Shown here: positions 28,337-36,317 of the stretch, in pieces
Numbering within the stretch: position 1 is the first letter of the stretch
Layout of the letters: each line of letters begins with the position of its first letter
Assembly: GCF_002005105.1 (NCBI RefSeq)
Contig: NZ_MSCV01000006.1
Location: 62,001-126,000, forward strand
Direction: 5' to 3'
DNA: 64,000 nucleotides
DNA from: Methylocaldum sp. 14B
GTDB taxonomy: Bacteria > Pseudomonadota > Gammaproteobacteria > Methylococcales > Methylococcaceae
The notes under the pieces: generated by a model
The model's database searches: none
The model's input: the letters and a program-made list of their open reading frames with translations, nothing else
What the model was told of the DNA's origin: nothing
Position numbers and translations under genes: made by a program

Positions 28337-28909
28337 TGCAAAATTGTACAGCGGTACTTGTTTCCTTCTCGGATTCGAATTCCGCAGCTGTACCGGCTTT
28401 ACAAGCGGTTTTGAGTAAAGACCGAAAAAGGCGTCTGTACAAAAAACCGACACGCCAACGACCCGTCGTCAGCGTGCCCAAGAAAACCAGGTGATCTAAG
28501 TGTCGGAATTTACGGCAGATTCAGTCTTGAATCGGTGAGCTTTAAAACTTGGTCTATAGTTTGCTCTAAAATCAATCGAAAACTCTCTTCTCACGAAAGC
28601 CGACTCAATCTCTCTCCTGGGTCGGCTACTTTCTGGAACGGGTGAGCCGTGCGCGTTCTGGCTCGGAGTCCAAATTCCGACAGAGACACCTGCGCAGGTC
28701 CGGCGTCCGTACATCCAAGCCGCACGCTCGCCGGAGTTTCAAAGCCGGTAAACACCTGGGGCTGCTGGATCTACGGTCAGTGAGTTCTGTTGGTCAGAAC
28801 TCTGACTTTTTGCCTGGTACGCATCGAGCGGCCTATTCGCTTCCGCAGCGGTCGTCCGCGCCTGAAAAGGATCGTGCCTCGATCAAAACGATAATAAGGT
28901 TTCATAAAA
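28337..28909. other. Intergenic region with possible sigma-54 promoter and spaced TGTAC sites
   Basis: 573 bp between the regulator gene and the inositol-phosphate synthase gene. TGTAC occurs at 28345, 28390 and 28436, 45 and 46 bp apart. A -24/-12-like site is at 28550. A hairpin GCCGAC...GTCGGC lies near 28599-28626 in the presumed leader. No gene is supported here. Confidence 0.5.
28550..28564 (+). promoter_or_regulatory. Possible sigma-54 promoter upstream of the large operon
   Basis: TGGTCTATAGTTTGC has GG (28551-28552) and GC (28563-28564) 10 bp apart and a full TTGC, but the bases after the GG differ from the usual CAC. Start would be near 28576, about 330 nt before the first gene. 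Confidence 0.45.
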
Positions 28910-30145
28910 ATGGTCTCGAAAACTGGAGTTTTCATAATCGGTGCCTTGGGGGACATCGCAAACACGCTGTTCGTGGGGTGTTCGGCGATACGGCGGGGAT
29001 TAGTCTCCGGCGCCGGACTCGTCACAGACCTGACGCCTTTTGCCGATCTGAATTTGGTTGCCTTGGAGAATCTCGAATTCGGCGGGCACGACATTGCCGA
29101 GGGCTCCGTGCCGGAGTCCGCCGACCGCATTTACCGCGAGTCGCGGACCTTTTCGCGGGAAATTCTGGATGCGGTTCAGGCCGATCTGCAACGCATCAAC
29201 GGTAACGTCGTCATCGATTCCTCCCTGCAATGGAACGTATTGAGTCCGTCAGACCGTCTGCCGCCGCTCGATGCGCTGATTGAACGGATGCGGGGCTATC
29301 TGCGCGGCTTCATCGACAAATTCGGTTTCGATCGTGTGGTGCTGGTCAATCTGACATCGGCCGAGCCGAATCCGCCGCTATCTGAATATCACCTGGATTT
29401 GACCGCTTTCGAAAAACTCCTGAGCGAGGACAGAAAGGATTTGATTTCGCCGGGCATGGCCTGGGTCTACGCGGGCTTTTCCGAAGGCTGCGCTTACGTC
29501 AACTTCACCCCCAATCTGGGTGCGAACGTGGCGGCCCTGCAGCAGCTCGCCGAGGCGAAAGGCGTATCGTACTGCGGCAACGACGGCAAAACCGGCGAAA
29601 CGCTGGTGAAAACGGCGCTGGCGCCGATGTTCGCCTGCCGCAACCTTCGCGTCATGAGCTGGGAGGGCTATAACCTACTCGGCAATAACGACGGGCGGAC
29701 ACTGAACGATCCCGACAACAGCAAAGCGAAAATCGGCAATAAGGAAGCCGTTCTGGAGAGAATACTCGGTTATCCGGTTCAAGCGGGAGTTTCCATCAAT
29801 TTCGTGCCTTCCTTGGGCGATTGGAAAACGGCGTGGGACTTGATCCACTTTCAGGGATTCATGGATGTGCCCATGACGATGCAGTTCACCTGGCAAGGCT
29901 GCGATTCCATACTGGCCGCTCCCTTGGTACTGGATCTGATCCGTCTGATCCATTTCGCCGGCTGTCAAGGAGAGTCCGGACCGACGCCACACCTCGCCAG
30001 TTTCTTCAAGAATCCGATCGGCGTGGCCGAGCAGTCGTTATCCGCCCAGTTCGGGCTGTTGCTCGAGTACGTCGAGCGCCATCGGTCCAAAATTGCAGCC
30101 CAGTCAGGCGGTAAGCACCTCGCCGGATTAAGGGCAGCGACTTAG
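28910..30145 (+). CDS. ino1: Inositol-3-phosphate synthase (myo-inositol-1-phosphate synthase)
   Basis: 411 residues. Converts glucose 6-phosphate to a myo-inositol phosphate using bound NAD. The N-terminal dinucleotide fold FIIGALGDIANTLFVG is followed by 'VVLVNLTSAEPNP' and 'GMAWVYAGFSEGCAYVNFTP'. The family signature region NDGKTGETLVKTALAPMF and 'MSWEGYNLLGNNDGRTLNDP' is intact, and so is the active-site stretch 'KIGNKEAVLERILGYP'. Chosen start ATG 28910 has AAGG 12 bases upstream. It is the first gene of a co-directional array ending with the ebo genes, so its product may be a precursor for whatever that array makes. Inositol may alternatively serve a lipid head group. Confidence 0.92.
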   Translation: MVSKTGVFIIGALGDIANTLFVGCSAIRRGLVSGAGLVTDLTPFADLNLVALENLEFGGHDIAEGSVPESADRIYRESRTFSREILDAVQADLQRINGNVVIDSSLQWNVLSPSDRLPPLDALIERMRGYLRGFIDKFGFDRVVLVNLTSAEPNPPLSEYHLDLTAFEKLLSEDRKDLISPGMAWVYAGFSEGCAYVNFTPNLGANVAALQQLAEAKGVSYCGNDGKTGETLVKTALAPMFACRNLRVMSWEGYNLLGNNDGRTLNDPDNSKAKIGNKEAVLERILGYPVQAGVSINFVPSLGDWKTAWDLIHFQGFMDVPMTMQFTWQGCDSILAAPLVLDLIRLIHFAGCQGESGPTPHLASFFKNPIGVAEQSLSAQFGLLLEYVERHRSKIAAQSGGKHLAGLRAAT

Positions 30146-30184
30146 GGAATTCACGGCTAACAGCACGAAGGATGATAGCCGGCT

Positions 30185-30901
30185 ATGTGGCGCGGAAATC
30201 CACTGGTGGCCATGATCCCGCCGTATCTGCTGGGAATCGGGATCTCGCTGCTGATGACGCTCGATTTTTGGCGTGGCGGCGAATCGGGTTCTTCCATGCA
30301 TGCGCTATTTCTGTATGCGATAGTCGGCACGGCGGTCGGCTATATTCTCTACCCTGTCAAATCGTCGGTTTGTTCTAGCCCGCTCCTGGCCATTTTCGTC
30401 TGGAGTTCCGGAGCCGCCATTAGCGTCTTTGCGTTTTGGCTCGTGGTTTCGGTCACCCTGGCCCTGCCGCTGGTCATTCGGCTCGGCCTGGCCATCGGAC
30501 TGATCCAAGCCACCATTCTTCTCTTGAGACACGTGATCGGCCGACGTTTTTCACAAGCTCGCGCCGGCGTTCTCGTCGCGGCTCTGACGATACTCTGCGC
30601 CTCATCGCCAATATGGCTGAGCCCATGGCTGGAATGGTCGGGCGAGCACAGCCCGTTGATGGATCTGGCATTGGCCATGAGCCCGCCGACCTGCTTTGCC
30701 GTGGCGCTTGACTACGATTACTTGCGGAGCCCCTGGTTCTACAAGCACACGGCCTACGCCATGCACCGATACGAATACCCTTCGGCGGGCCTACTGATTT
30801 TCGTTTACGGATTCCTGTGTCTGGCTGCGGTACGGATAGACCGCCGATTCCGGAAAAGCAGTCCGAACGAACCGTTTGGAAAATTCCAACATGATACGTA
30901 A
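30185..30901 (+). CDS. Hypothetical multi-pass inner-membrane protein
   Basis: 238 residues, about six hydrophobic segments (IPPYLLGIGISLLMTL; MHALFLYAIVGTAVGYIL; LLAIFVWSSGAAISVFAFWL; and others to residue 220) with short loops and a basic C-terminal tail. The layout resembles ABC-2 type permease subunits, but no signature is clear and I do not assign a function. It lies 39 bp after ino1 and ends 31 bp before the ATG of the cyclase-fold gene (or overlaps it if that gene starts upstream). Confidence 0.7.
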   Translation: MWRGNPLVAMIPPYLLGIGISLLMTLDFWRGGESGSSMHALFLYAIVGTAVGYILYPVKSSVCSSPLLAIFVWSSGAAISVFAFWLVVSVTLALPLVIRLGLAIGLIQATILLLRHVIGRRFSQARAGVLVAALTILCASSPIWLSPWLEWSGEHSPLMDLALAMSPPTCFAVALDYDYLRSPWFYKHTAYAMHRYEYPSAGLLIFVYGFLCLAAVRIDRRFRKSSPNEPFGKFQHDT

Positions 30902-30932
30902 TCGTCCGTTAATCCGAATAAAGAGCCAAACC

Positions 30933-32048
30933 ATGAAATATCTGCCTATATTGGTCGCGTTGATGATGTCGGCGACGACGGTTTCCGCTGCCGCCAAGGA
31001 AACGAATAAATCGACGTCACGGAAAACCATCGAAAAGACCGTGATGCAGCAGGATGAAAAGCTCGCGGAAGAGGCCAAGCGTGCCATCGATCGAGGACTT
31101 CATTATCTGCGCGAGAATCAGGCGGAAGATGGTTCCTGGTCCAAGAACGTCGGCATAACCGCCCTGGCGCTGCGGGCATTTTTGGAAAGCCCCCGGAAAT
31201 ACACCGAGGACGACGGCGCCTTCATTACCAAGCCTGTCCAATACGTTCTATCCCGTGTTCGAGAGGACGGGGCGATCAGCGGTGAAATGCAGAATCTGAG
31301 CTACAACACAGCAGTCGCCATTACGGCGCTTCAGGCCACCGGAAATCCGAAGTATCAAGAGGCCATCAAAGGCGGCCAGAGTTTCCTGAAAAAACATCTG
31401 ATCGACGAGGGGGAGGGCTATTCGAAGGACCATAAATATTATGGCGGCATAGGCTATGGCGGCGATGAACGCCCCGACCTCTCCAACGCCTACCTGGCGC
31501 TCGAGTCGCTGAAAGCCACGGCCTTGGATCCCAAGGACCCGGCCTGGGAAAAAGCCCTGGTGTTCATCAACCGCTGTCAAAACCGCAGCGAAAGCAACGA
31601 CCAGACTTGGGCAGCCAACGACGGCGGCTTTACCTATATGCCCGGATACAGCCCGCACGAAGCCACCGCCTCCTATGGCGGCATGACCCACGCGGGTCTG
31701 CTCAGCCTGCTGTTTGCCGGCGCGGACAAGCAAGATCCGCGCGTTCAGGCGGCTTACGACTGGATTCGTAACCATTACAGCGTCGACGAAAATCCCGGAG
31801 CGCCTAATAAGCAGGGTCTTTATTACTATTACAACGCTTTTGCGAAGAGCATGTACGCCTACGGGGAAGCGGAAATTACCGACGGGAAAGGAAGCAAGCA
31901 CAATTGGCGGGAAGATTTGATGCGCAAGCTCGTCAGCCTTCAGAATCCAGACGGTTCCTGGGTCAACTCGACCACGAAATGGTGGGAGGGCGACAAGAAT
32001 CTGGTCACGGCATGGAGCATCATTGCGCTCAATTTGGCAGTGCGCTGA
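30933..32048 (+). CDS. Exported cyclase-fold protein (prenyltransferase/squalene-oxidase repeats)
   Basis: 371 residues from ATG 30933, which gives a clean signal peptide (MKYLPILVALMMSATTVSAA); the frame is open to 30876, and ATG 30891 is another possibility. The mature part is built of alpha-alpha repeats: AIDRGLHYLRENQAEDGSW, 'VQYVLSRVREDGAI', 'NTAVAITALQATGNPKY', 'AAYDWIRNHYSVDENPG', 'SLQNPDGSW'. These are the QW-like repeats of squalene/terpene cyclases and related barrels. The catalytic DXDD motif is absent and the protein is exported, so a carrier, binding or alpha-2-macroglobulin-like role is as likely as a cyclase. A paralogue with calcium repeats and a dockerin is encoded at 23495-25210. 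Confidence 0.75.
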   Translation: MKYLPILVALMMSATTVSAAAKETNKSTSRKTIEKTVMQQDEKLAEEAKRAIDRGLHYLRENQAEDGSWSKNVGITALALRAFLESPRKYTEDDGAFITKPVQYVLSRVREDGAISGEMQNLSYNTAVAITALQATGNPKYQEAIKGGQSFLKKHLIDEGEGYSKDHKYYGGIGYGGDERPDLSNAYLALESLKATALDPKDPAWEKALVFINRCQNRSESNDQTWAANDGGFTYMPGYSPHEATASYGGMTHAGLLSLLFAGADKQDPRVQAAYDWIRNHYSVDENPGAPNKQGLYYYYNAFAKSMYAYGEAEITDGKGSKHNWREDLMRKLVSLQNPDGSWVNSTTKWWEGDKNLVTAWSIIALNLAVR

Positions 32049-32058
32049 GTTTGACGCG

Positions 32059-33543
32059 ATGATCGGCCGTCCGCTTCTGAAGTTGCTTCCCGTCTTCTTG
32101 GCGTTGAGCCTCGACGCGGGAGCGGACGAGCCGGAACAACTGACAGCGAAAATCGCTTGGGGCGGGTATTTTCGGAGCGGCGTCCGGACCGAGATCGGGC
32201 TCACCCTGATTTCCGCCGAGGGAGGCAGGGCCGCCGTTCGGCTCGTCTCCGGAGATACGGCCCCGATCGACGCGGCATTAGCGGTAGACCCCGGCACTCC
32301 CCGGTTTATCTCGATACCCGTCACGCCGTCCGCGGAACAACCGATTCGGATAAGCGGTTTCCTGCCGAACCGTCGGACTTTCGAAGCGGAGATCGCGGCC
32401 TCGTACCCGATCAGCGGCAGGGCGGTGGCGGTCGCGGCCGAAGGCGTCGAGACAAATAGCCTATTGGAATCCCTGGCCGGAACCGCCGCGGTCATAAGCG
32501 CGCACGCGTCCGACTTGCCCAGAATGGCTCAATCCTACCAGGTCGTCGACATGATTCTCCTGGGCGACCGGGAATTCGCCGAGCTCGATCCGGAGCAGTT
32601 CGAGGCTCTGTCGGACTATCTCCGGGATTGCGGGCGTCTCGTATTTCTGGGAGCGGAGGAAACCTGGGAAAACCTCGAAGCCGAGGCGGGATGCGGAGGT
32701 GCGTTCGCTATCCGCGCCGAACATCCCGGCCAGGGGGCGGAGCTTGCCGGTGAACTGCTCGACCGCGCGCAGCCGTCTCTGCCCGGCATTCAAGATCTCC
32801 GGGATTTGTCCGCGGCGCAGCCTCCCATGGCCTTGCGCACGGCGGCCGTTCTATTGTTTTGTTATTTCACCGCCTTGAGCGTGGCCGGCCTCACATCGCC
32901 GCGTCCCTGGCCCCTGTTTTTATTGCCCTTGGCTTTCAGCGCCTTGGCCGCGGCTTTGCTGACCGGCAAGCCGCCGGAGATGCGGCTGACCGGCTGGACC
33001 GAAACCAGCGTGGGAGACGACAACGCTCGCTTCGTCGCGCTCCTGACCGTGTCGGGCACCGGCCGCTGGCAAGGCAGGCTGCCGGCGCCGATCAAATTCT
33101 GGCTACCGAAGGCAGAGACCTACCCGGACATTCAATTGGACATCGACCGGCCCGAAACTCACGGGCTGGCGCTAAAGACCGAATTGTTTTCGTACGACGA
33201 GCTGCTGTTTCGGGGAACCATCCGCCGATTCCATCCGCCATTGACGCTCGATCTCGACCAGGATGCCGTCGCCGTCGCGAATCCCGGCGGAACGACTCAG
33301 CCGGCTGGACTGCTAGCCTGGGACGGCAAGCTGTTCGCTCTGCCGTCATTGCGTCCCGGCGAGCGCTGGTCTGCCGAGAACCAAGCTCCGGTCGCTCCTG
33401 ACAGTCCCGAAGCCTACAAGCTGCGCCCCTACCTAAATCGGGATCGGATGGCGGCGCTGCTTATTCCCTATGCATCGCGCCTGTGGCGCGGGAACGAAGT
33501 GCCGGGCGATGCGGAATGGCTGCTTATCAAGGCCCGCTTATGA
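32059..33543 (+). CDS. Exported membrane protein of the MoxR/vWA cluster (GATase-like domain)
   Basis: 494 residues from ATG 32059, ten bases after the previous stop. A signal peptide (LLKLLPVFLALSLDAGA) is followed by a beta domain (about 25-130), an alpha/beta region (about 135-240) with 'VVDMILLGDREFAELDPEQF' and 'YLRDCGRLVFLGAEETW', similar in outline to the glutamine-amidotransferase-like domains found beside BatA-type proteins, then two membrane segments (about 255-310) and a periplasmic or cytoplasmic C-terminal domain. No catalytic cysteine of an amidotransferase is evident. It overlaps the next gene (ATGA). Function unknown; context points to the MoxR system. Confidence 0.65.
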   Translation: MIGRPLLKLLPVFLALSLDAGADEPEQLTAKIAWGGYFRSGVRTEIGLTLISAEGGRAAVRLVSGDTAPIDAALAVDPGTPRFISIPVTPSAEQPIRISGFLPNRRTFEAEIAASYPISGRAVAVAAEGVETNSLLESLAGTAAVISAHASDLPRMAQSYQVVDMILLGDREFAELDPEQFEALSDYLRDCGRLVFLGAEETWENLEAEAGCGGAFAIRAEHPGQGAELAGELLDRAQPSLPGIQDLRDLSAAQPPMALRTAAVLLFCYFTALSVAGLTSPRPWPLFLLPLAFSALAAALLTGKPPEMRLTGWTETSVGDDNARFVALLTVSGTGRWQGRLPAPIKFWLPKAETYPDIQLDIDRPETHGLALKTELFSYDELLFRGTIRRFHPPLTLDLDQDAVAVANPGGTTQPAGLLAWDGKLFALPSLRPGERWSAENQAPVAPDSPEAYKLRPYLNRDRMAALLIPYASRLWRGNEVPGDAEWLLIKARL

Positions 33544-34013
33544 ATTCGGTTCGCTTCGGTTTGTTGATGGCGCTGTTGTGCTGCGGACCCGTACTGATCT
33601 GGACGGCCGGACAATTAATGTCGGATTCGACGGCAGCGTCGGCGAAAACGGATGAGACGTTGAGAACTGCCGTCGAAGCGTTGTGGCTGGTTCAAGCTTG
33701 CGCGGCGGCGCTGATGGCAACGATGCCGGTCGAGAATGATCCGATTGAACACGCCCAAGGAATGCTGGCGTTCTGGCTCGTGCCGCTTCCCTTGCTTACC
33801 CTCGTTTGGGCAGGCGGTGCCGCGGATGCATGGATGTTGGCGAGAGGATTGGCGGCGGCTCTCACATTCTCGTCGGTGCTTCTGGCCATTAATCGTGGGC
33901 TCGGGAGGATCAGTCACAGCTCTCCTTGGCCGTGGCACGGCGTCTTGAGTCTGGTGCTCGTCTATTTCGTCTGGCGGTTCGACAAGGTATGGCTCGGCTG
34001 GATCACCCATTAG
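33540..34013 (+). CDS. Small hypothetical membrane protein
   Basis: 157 residues from ATG 33540, which overlaps the stop of the previous gene by 4 bp (ATGA), a sign of translational coupling; longer frames upstream lie inside the preceding gene. Four membrane segments are visible (LLMALLCCGPVLIWTAG; LWLVQACAAALMATM; FWLVPLPLLTLVWAGG; VLSLVLVYFVWRF). No family recognised. It belongs to the MoxR/DUF58 array. Confidence 0.7.
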   Translation: MNSVRFGLLMALLCCGPVLIWTAGQLMSDSTAASAKTDETLRTAVEALWLVQACAAALMATMPVENDPIEHAQGMLAFWLVPLPLLTLVWAGGAADAWMLARGLAAALTFSSVLLAINRGLGRISHSSPWPWHGVLSLVLVYFVWRFDKVWLGWITH

Positions 34014-35290
34014 CGCGTTTTTCACCCCGGTTTAGCGGTACGGGTCGGAAGATCGTAGGTCGGCAATCCATTGCCGACGCACAAGATCGGCAAGGGGTTT
34101 TGTCGGCAAAGGATTGCCGACCTACATTTGGGTTCCGCTACGCCGAATCGGAAAATGCACTAGTCGATTGCCCGAACCTTTCCGCGCTGCTTAAGACAAC
34201 AGCCGCGCGGCTTCGGTGGTGCGGCGCGTGGAAGCTGTTCCGAATCGGGTCATGGTGTTCCGCTGTGCTTATGGCTCTGGCAGGGGCCGTTCATCTCGGG
34301 CTACGTCCGCTGCCGCTTTCTGCGACGTTTGCGATTTCATTACTGCCCGTACTGATTCCTCCCGTGTTTTTCATGTGCTTTTCCCGTTCCGATTATCGGA
34401 AAGCCGCAAAACGACTGGATGAAACATTCGACGGCAAGAACCTGTTCATTACGAGCCTCGATCTGGTGCTCCAGGATTCCGTCGACCGGAGCCGCATGAG
34501 GTTTTATGTGCTCGAGCAAGCTGAATTGTCCGCCGCCTCCTGGAAACAATATCCCGAGCGACTGCCCCGCCTCGAGGCCTGGTCCAATGCCTGGATACCG
34601 CTCGGACTGGGGCTGGGCGGCTTTTTCGTGCTGTTTTCCGTGGGCGCGGACCGAACATTTCCGGTTGCGGCCGATGGGAAGACGCCCCTTGAACAAGTCG
34701 GACAATTCACGCCGGAAAAGCCGATTTCGTTTTCCGAAAATCCCGATACCCACTCCAAGGTTTCGCAATTCGTTGCGGCGAGCAGTCTTCGTGAGGAAAC
34801 GGAGCGAAATCCTCGACTAGCGCAGCCGCCGAAATCCCATACGAGCGAAACGCCGATTCGGAACGCCGCGAGTGCGAAAAACTCGGGACAGGAAACCGGG
34901 GGACGACAGTCCATAAGGTCCATGCCGTCGCCGGATCGATCCGGCGGGCAGTCGACGACATCGGATCACGTATCGCCCGATGATCGGGCCGCTCAAAAAA
35001 CCTCTGCGGCGGGCGAGGGCTCGGATTTTTCGAGAACCTACGGCCGTAGCACGGAGCAAGCGGAACTCACGCTTCGTTGGACCGACCTCGAACGGGGCAA
35101 AGGCGAACACGCTTCGAACCGGCGCCGGGCGCTGAAGCACAGTTCGGTAACGCGGCCGGCATCGGGGGAGCTCGCACCGCCGTCCGGGGCGTCCAGACAC
35201 GGAGAATCGCGAGCATTCGTTCCCTTGTCTCCGGCCATGCGCCGCTATTCGGACCGCTACTTTCAATTTTTGACGAAACACTCGGATTGA
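33989..35290 (+). CDS. Hypothetical membrane-anchored protein with long polar tail; start interrupted by a repeat
   Basis: 433 residues if it starts at ATG 33989, overlapping the previous gene by 25 bp. Residues about 22-46 would then be translated from the palindromic repeat at 34055-34125, which is unusual, so the real start may lie after the repeat; the first ATG beyond it is 34271, inside the first membrane helix. Two membrane segments follow (about residues 91-125 and 210-228). Between them is a helical stretch 'RKAAKRLDETFDGKNLF'. The last 200 residues are Ser/Arg/Gln/Pro-rich and look disordered. In MoxR-type operons the equivalent position often holds a poorly conserved membrane protein. 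No function is assigned. Confidence 0.55.
   Translation: MARLDHPLARFSPRFSGTGRKIVGRQSIADAQDRQGVLSAKDCRPTFGFRYAESENALVDCPNLSALLKTTAARLRWCGAWKLFRIGSWCSAVLMALAGAVHLGLRPLPLSATFAISLLPVLIPPVFFMCFSRSDYRKAAKRLDETFDGKNLFITSLDLVLQDSVDRSRMRFYVLEQAELSAASWKQYPERLPRLEAWSNAWIPLGLGLGGFFVLFSVGADRTFPVAADGKTPLEQVGQFTPEKPISFSENPDTHSKVSQFVAASSLREETERNPRLAQPPKSHTSETPIRNAASAKNSGQETGGRQSIRSMPSPDRSGGQSTTSDHVSPDDRAAQKTSAAGEGSDFSRTYGRSTEQAELTLRWTDLERGKGEHASNRRRALKHSSVTRPASGELAPPSGASRHGESRAFVPLSPAMRRYSDRYFQFLTKHSD
34055..34125. repeat. Palindromic repeat (GTAGGTCGGCAA family) inside or at the start of a gene
   Basis: GTAGGTCGGCAATCC (34055-34069) is mirrored by GGATTGCCGACCTAC (34111-34125), a perfect 15-bp inverted pair; ATTGCCGAC/GTCGGCAA gives an inner pair. 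Related to 18038-18157. Confidence 0.7.
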
Positions 35291-35294
35291 CACC

Positions 35295-36317
35295 ATGGCG
35301 CTATCGACTTCCCGTCGTGCGGACCCGGATATCGGAACGGCAATCAAGCATTTCCGGGATGATATGAATCGGCTGTGCGAATCCCTGGCCCGGGTCATCG
35401 TGGGCCAGGAAGCACTGATCCGGGATATGGTCAGCGCGATGCTGGCGGGCGGACACATTCTGCTCGAAGGCTATCCCGGCCTCGGCAAGACCCATCTGGC
35501 CAAGGGGTTGGCCTGCTGTATCGGGGTTCCCATGTCGCGGGTGCAATGCACGCCCGATCTGATGCCCGCCGATATCACCGGGAGCGAAGTCCTGCTGAGA
35601 GCCGAGGACGATCGCGAACACCGTCTGGAGTTCCGGCCGGGGCCGATTTTCGCGCCCATGGTACTGGTCGACGAGATCAATCGTGCGACTCCGAAGACGC
35701 AGGCGGCGCTGCTGGAAGCCATGCAGGAGCGGCAAGTGACCGCCGCCGGCAGAAGCCATCGTCTACCCGATCCGTTCTGGCTCATCGCCACCCAAAACCC
35801 GATCGAGATCGAAGGGACCTTTCCGCTTCCCGAGGCGCAAACCGATCGGTTTCTGTTCAAGTTGTCCGTGGGGTACCCGGCGGTGGACGCGATGCTCAGA
35901 CTGATCGACATCTCCCTGGACGAAGAACCCACCGAAAACATGAACGCCGTGATCTCGCTTCAGCGGATCAGCGAGATGATGGCCTTGTGCCGCGAAGTCG
36001 TGATCGCCGACGAGATGAAGCGGGCGGCGGTTTCCTTGGTACTCGCCACTCATCCCGAGCACGGTGCGGGCAGCGAAGAGGCGCGCCGTCATTTTCGTTA
36101 CGGCGCGAGTCCGCGGGGCTTGCAGGCTCTCTTGCGGGCCGCGCGCGTCCGGGCTTTGCAAAGCGGGCGCGGGCACATGGCTGCGGACGATATCGCGAGC
36201 GTGGCGCTGCCGGCTTTGCGGCACCGCGTACTCCTCAACATCGAAAGCGAAATGGACGGTATCGCGATCGACTCTGCACTGGAGAGAGTGATCGGCTCAT
36301 GGCGACGTTCGATCTAG
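35295..36317 (+). CDS. MoxR-family AAA+ ATPase
   Basis: 340 residues. Walker A is EGYPGLGKTHLAKGL (about 57-71), Walker B MVLVDEINRATPKTQ (about 120-134), sensor 1 WLIATQNPIEIEGTFPLPEA, and the MoxR insert TPDLMPADITGSE. The C-terminal lid ends with 'ASVALPALRHRVLLN'. MoxR ATPases act as chaperone-like partners of vWA-domain proteins and are usually followed by a DUF58 gene, as here. Its stop overlaps the next start by 19 bp. It probably remodels or activates the vWA proteins encoded just downstream at the inner membrane. Confidence 0.95.
   Translation: MALSTSRRADPDIGTAIKHFRDDMNRLCESLARVIVGQEALIRDMVSAMLAGGHILLEGYPGLGKTHLAKGLACCIGVPMSRVQCTPDLMPADITGSEVLLRAEDDREHRLEFRPGPIFAPMVLVDEINRATPKTQAALLEAMQERQVTAAGRSHRLPDPFWLIATQNPIEIEGTFPLPEAQTDRFLFKLSVGYPAVDAMLRLIDISLDEEPTENMNAVISLQRISEMMALCREVVIADEMKRAAVSLVLATHPEHGAGSEEARRHFRYGASPRGLQALLRAARVRALQSGRGHMAADDIASVALPALRHRVLLNIESEMDGIAIDSALERVIGSWRRSI

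Noticed and set aside
28800-28850. TGGTACGCATCGAGC as the sigma-54 promoter of ino1
   Set aside because: Spacing is right but the -12 TT is replaced by GA; the site at 28550 is better.
30933-32048. Squalene-hopene cyclase
   Set aside because: Too short, exported, and lacks the DXDD motif; only the repeat fold is shared.
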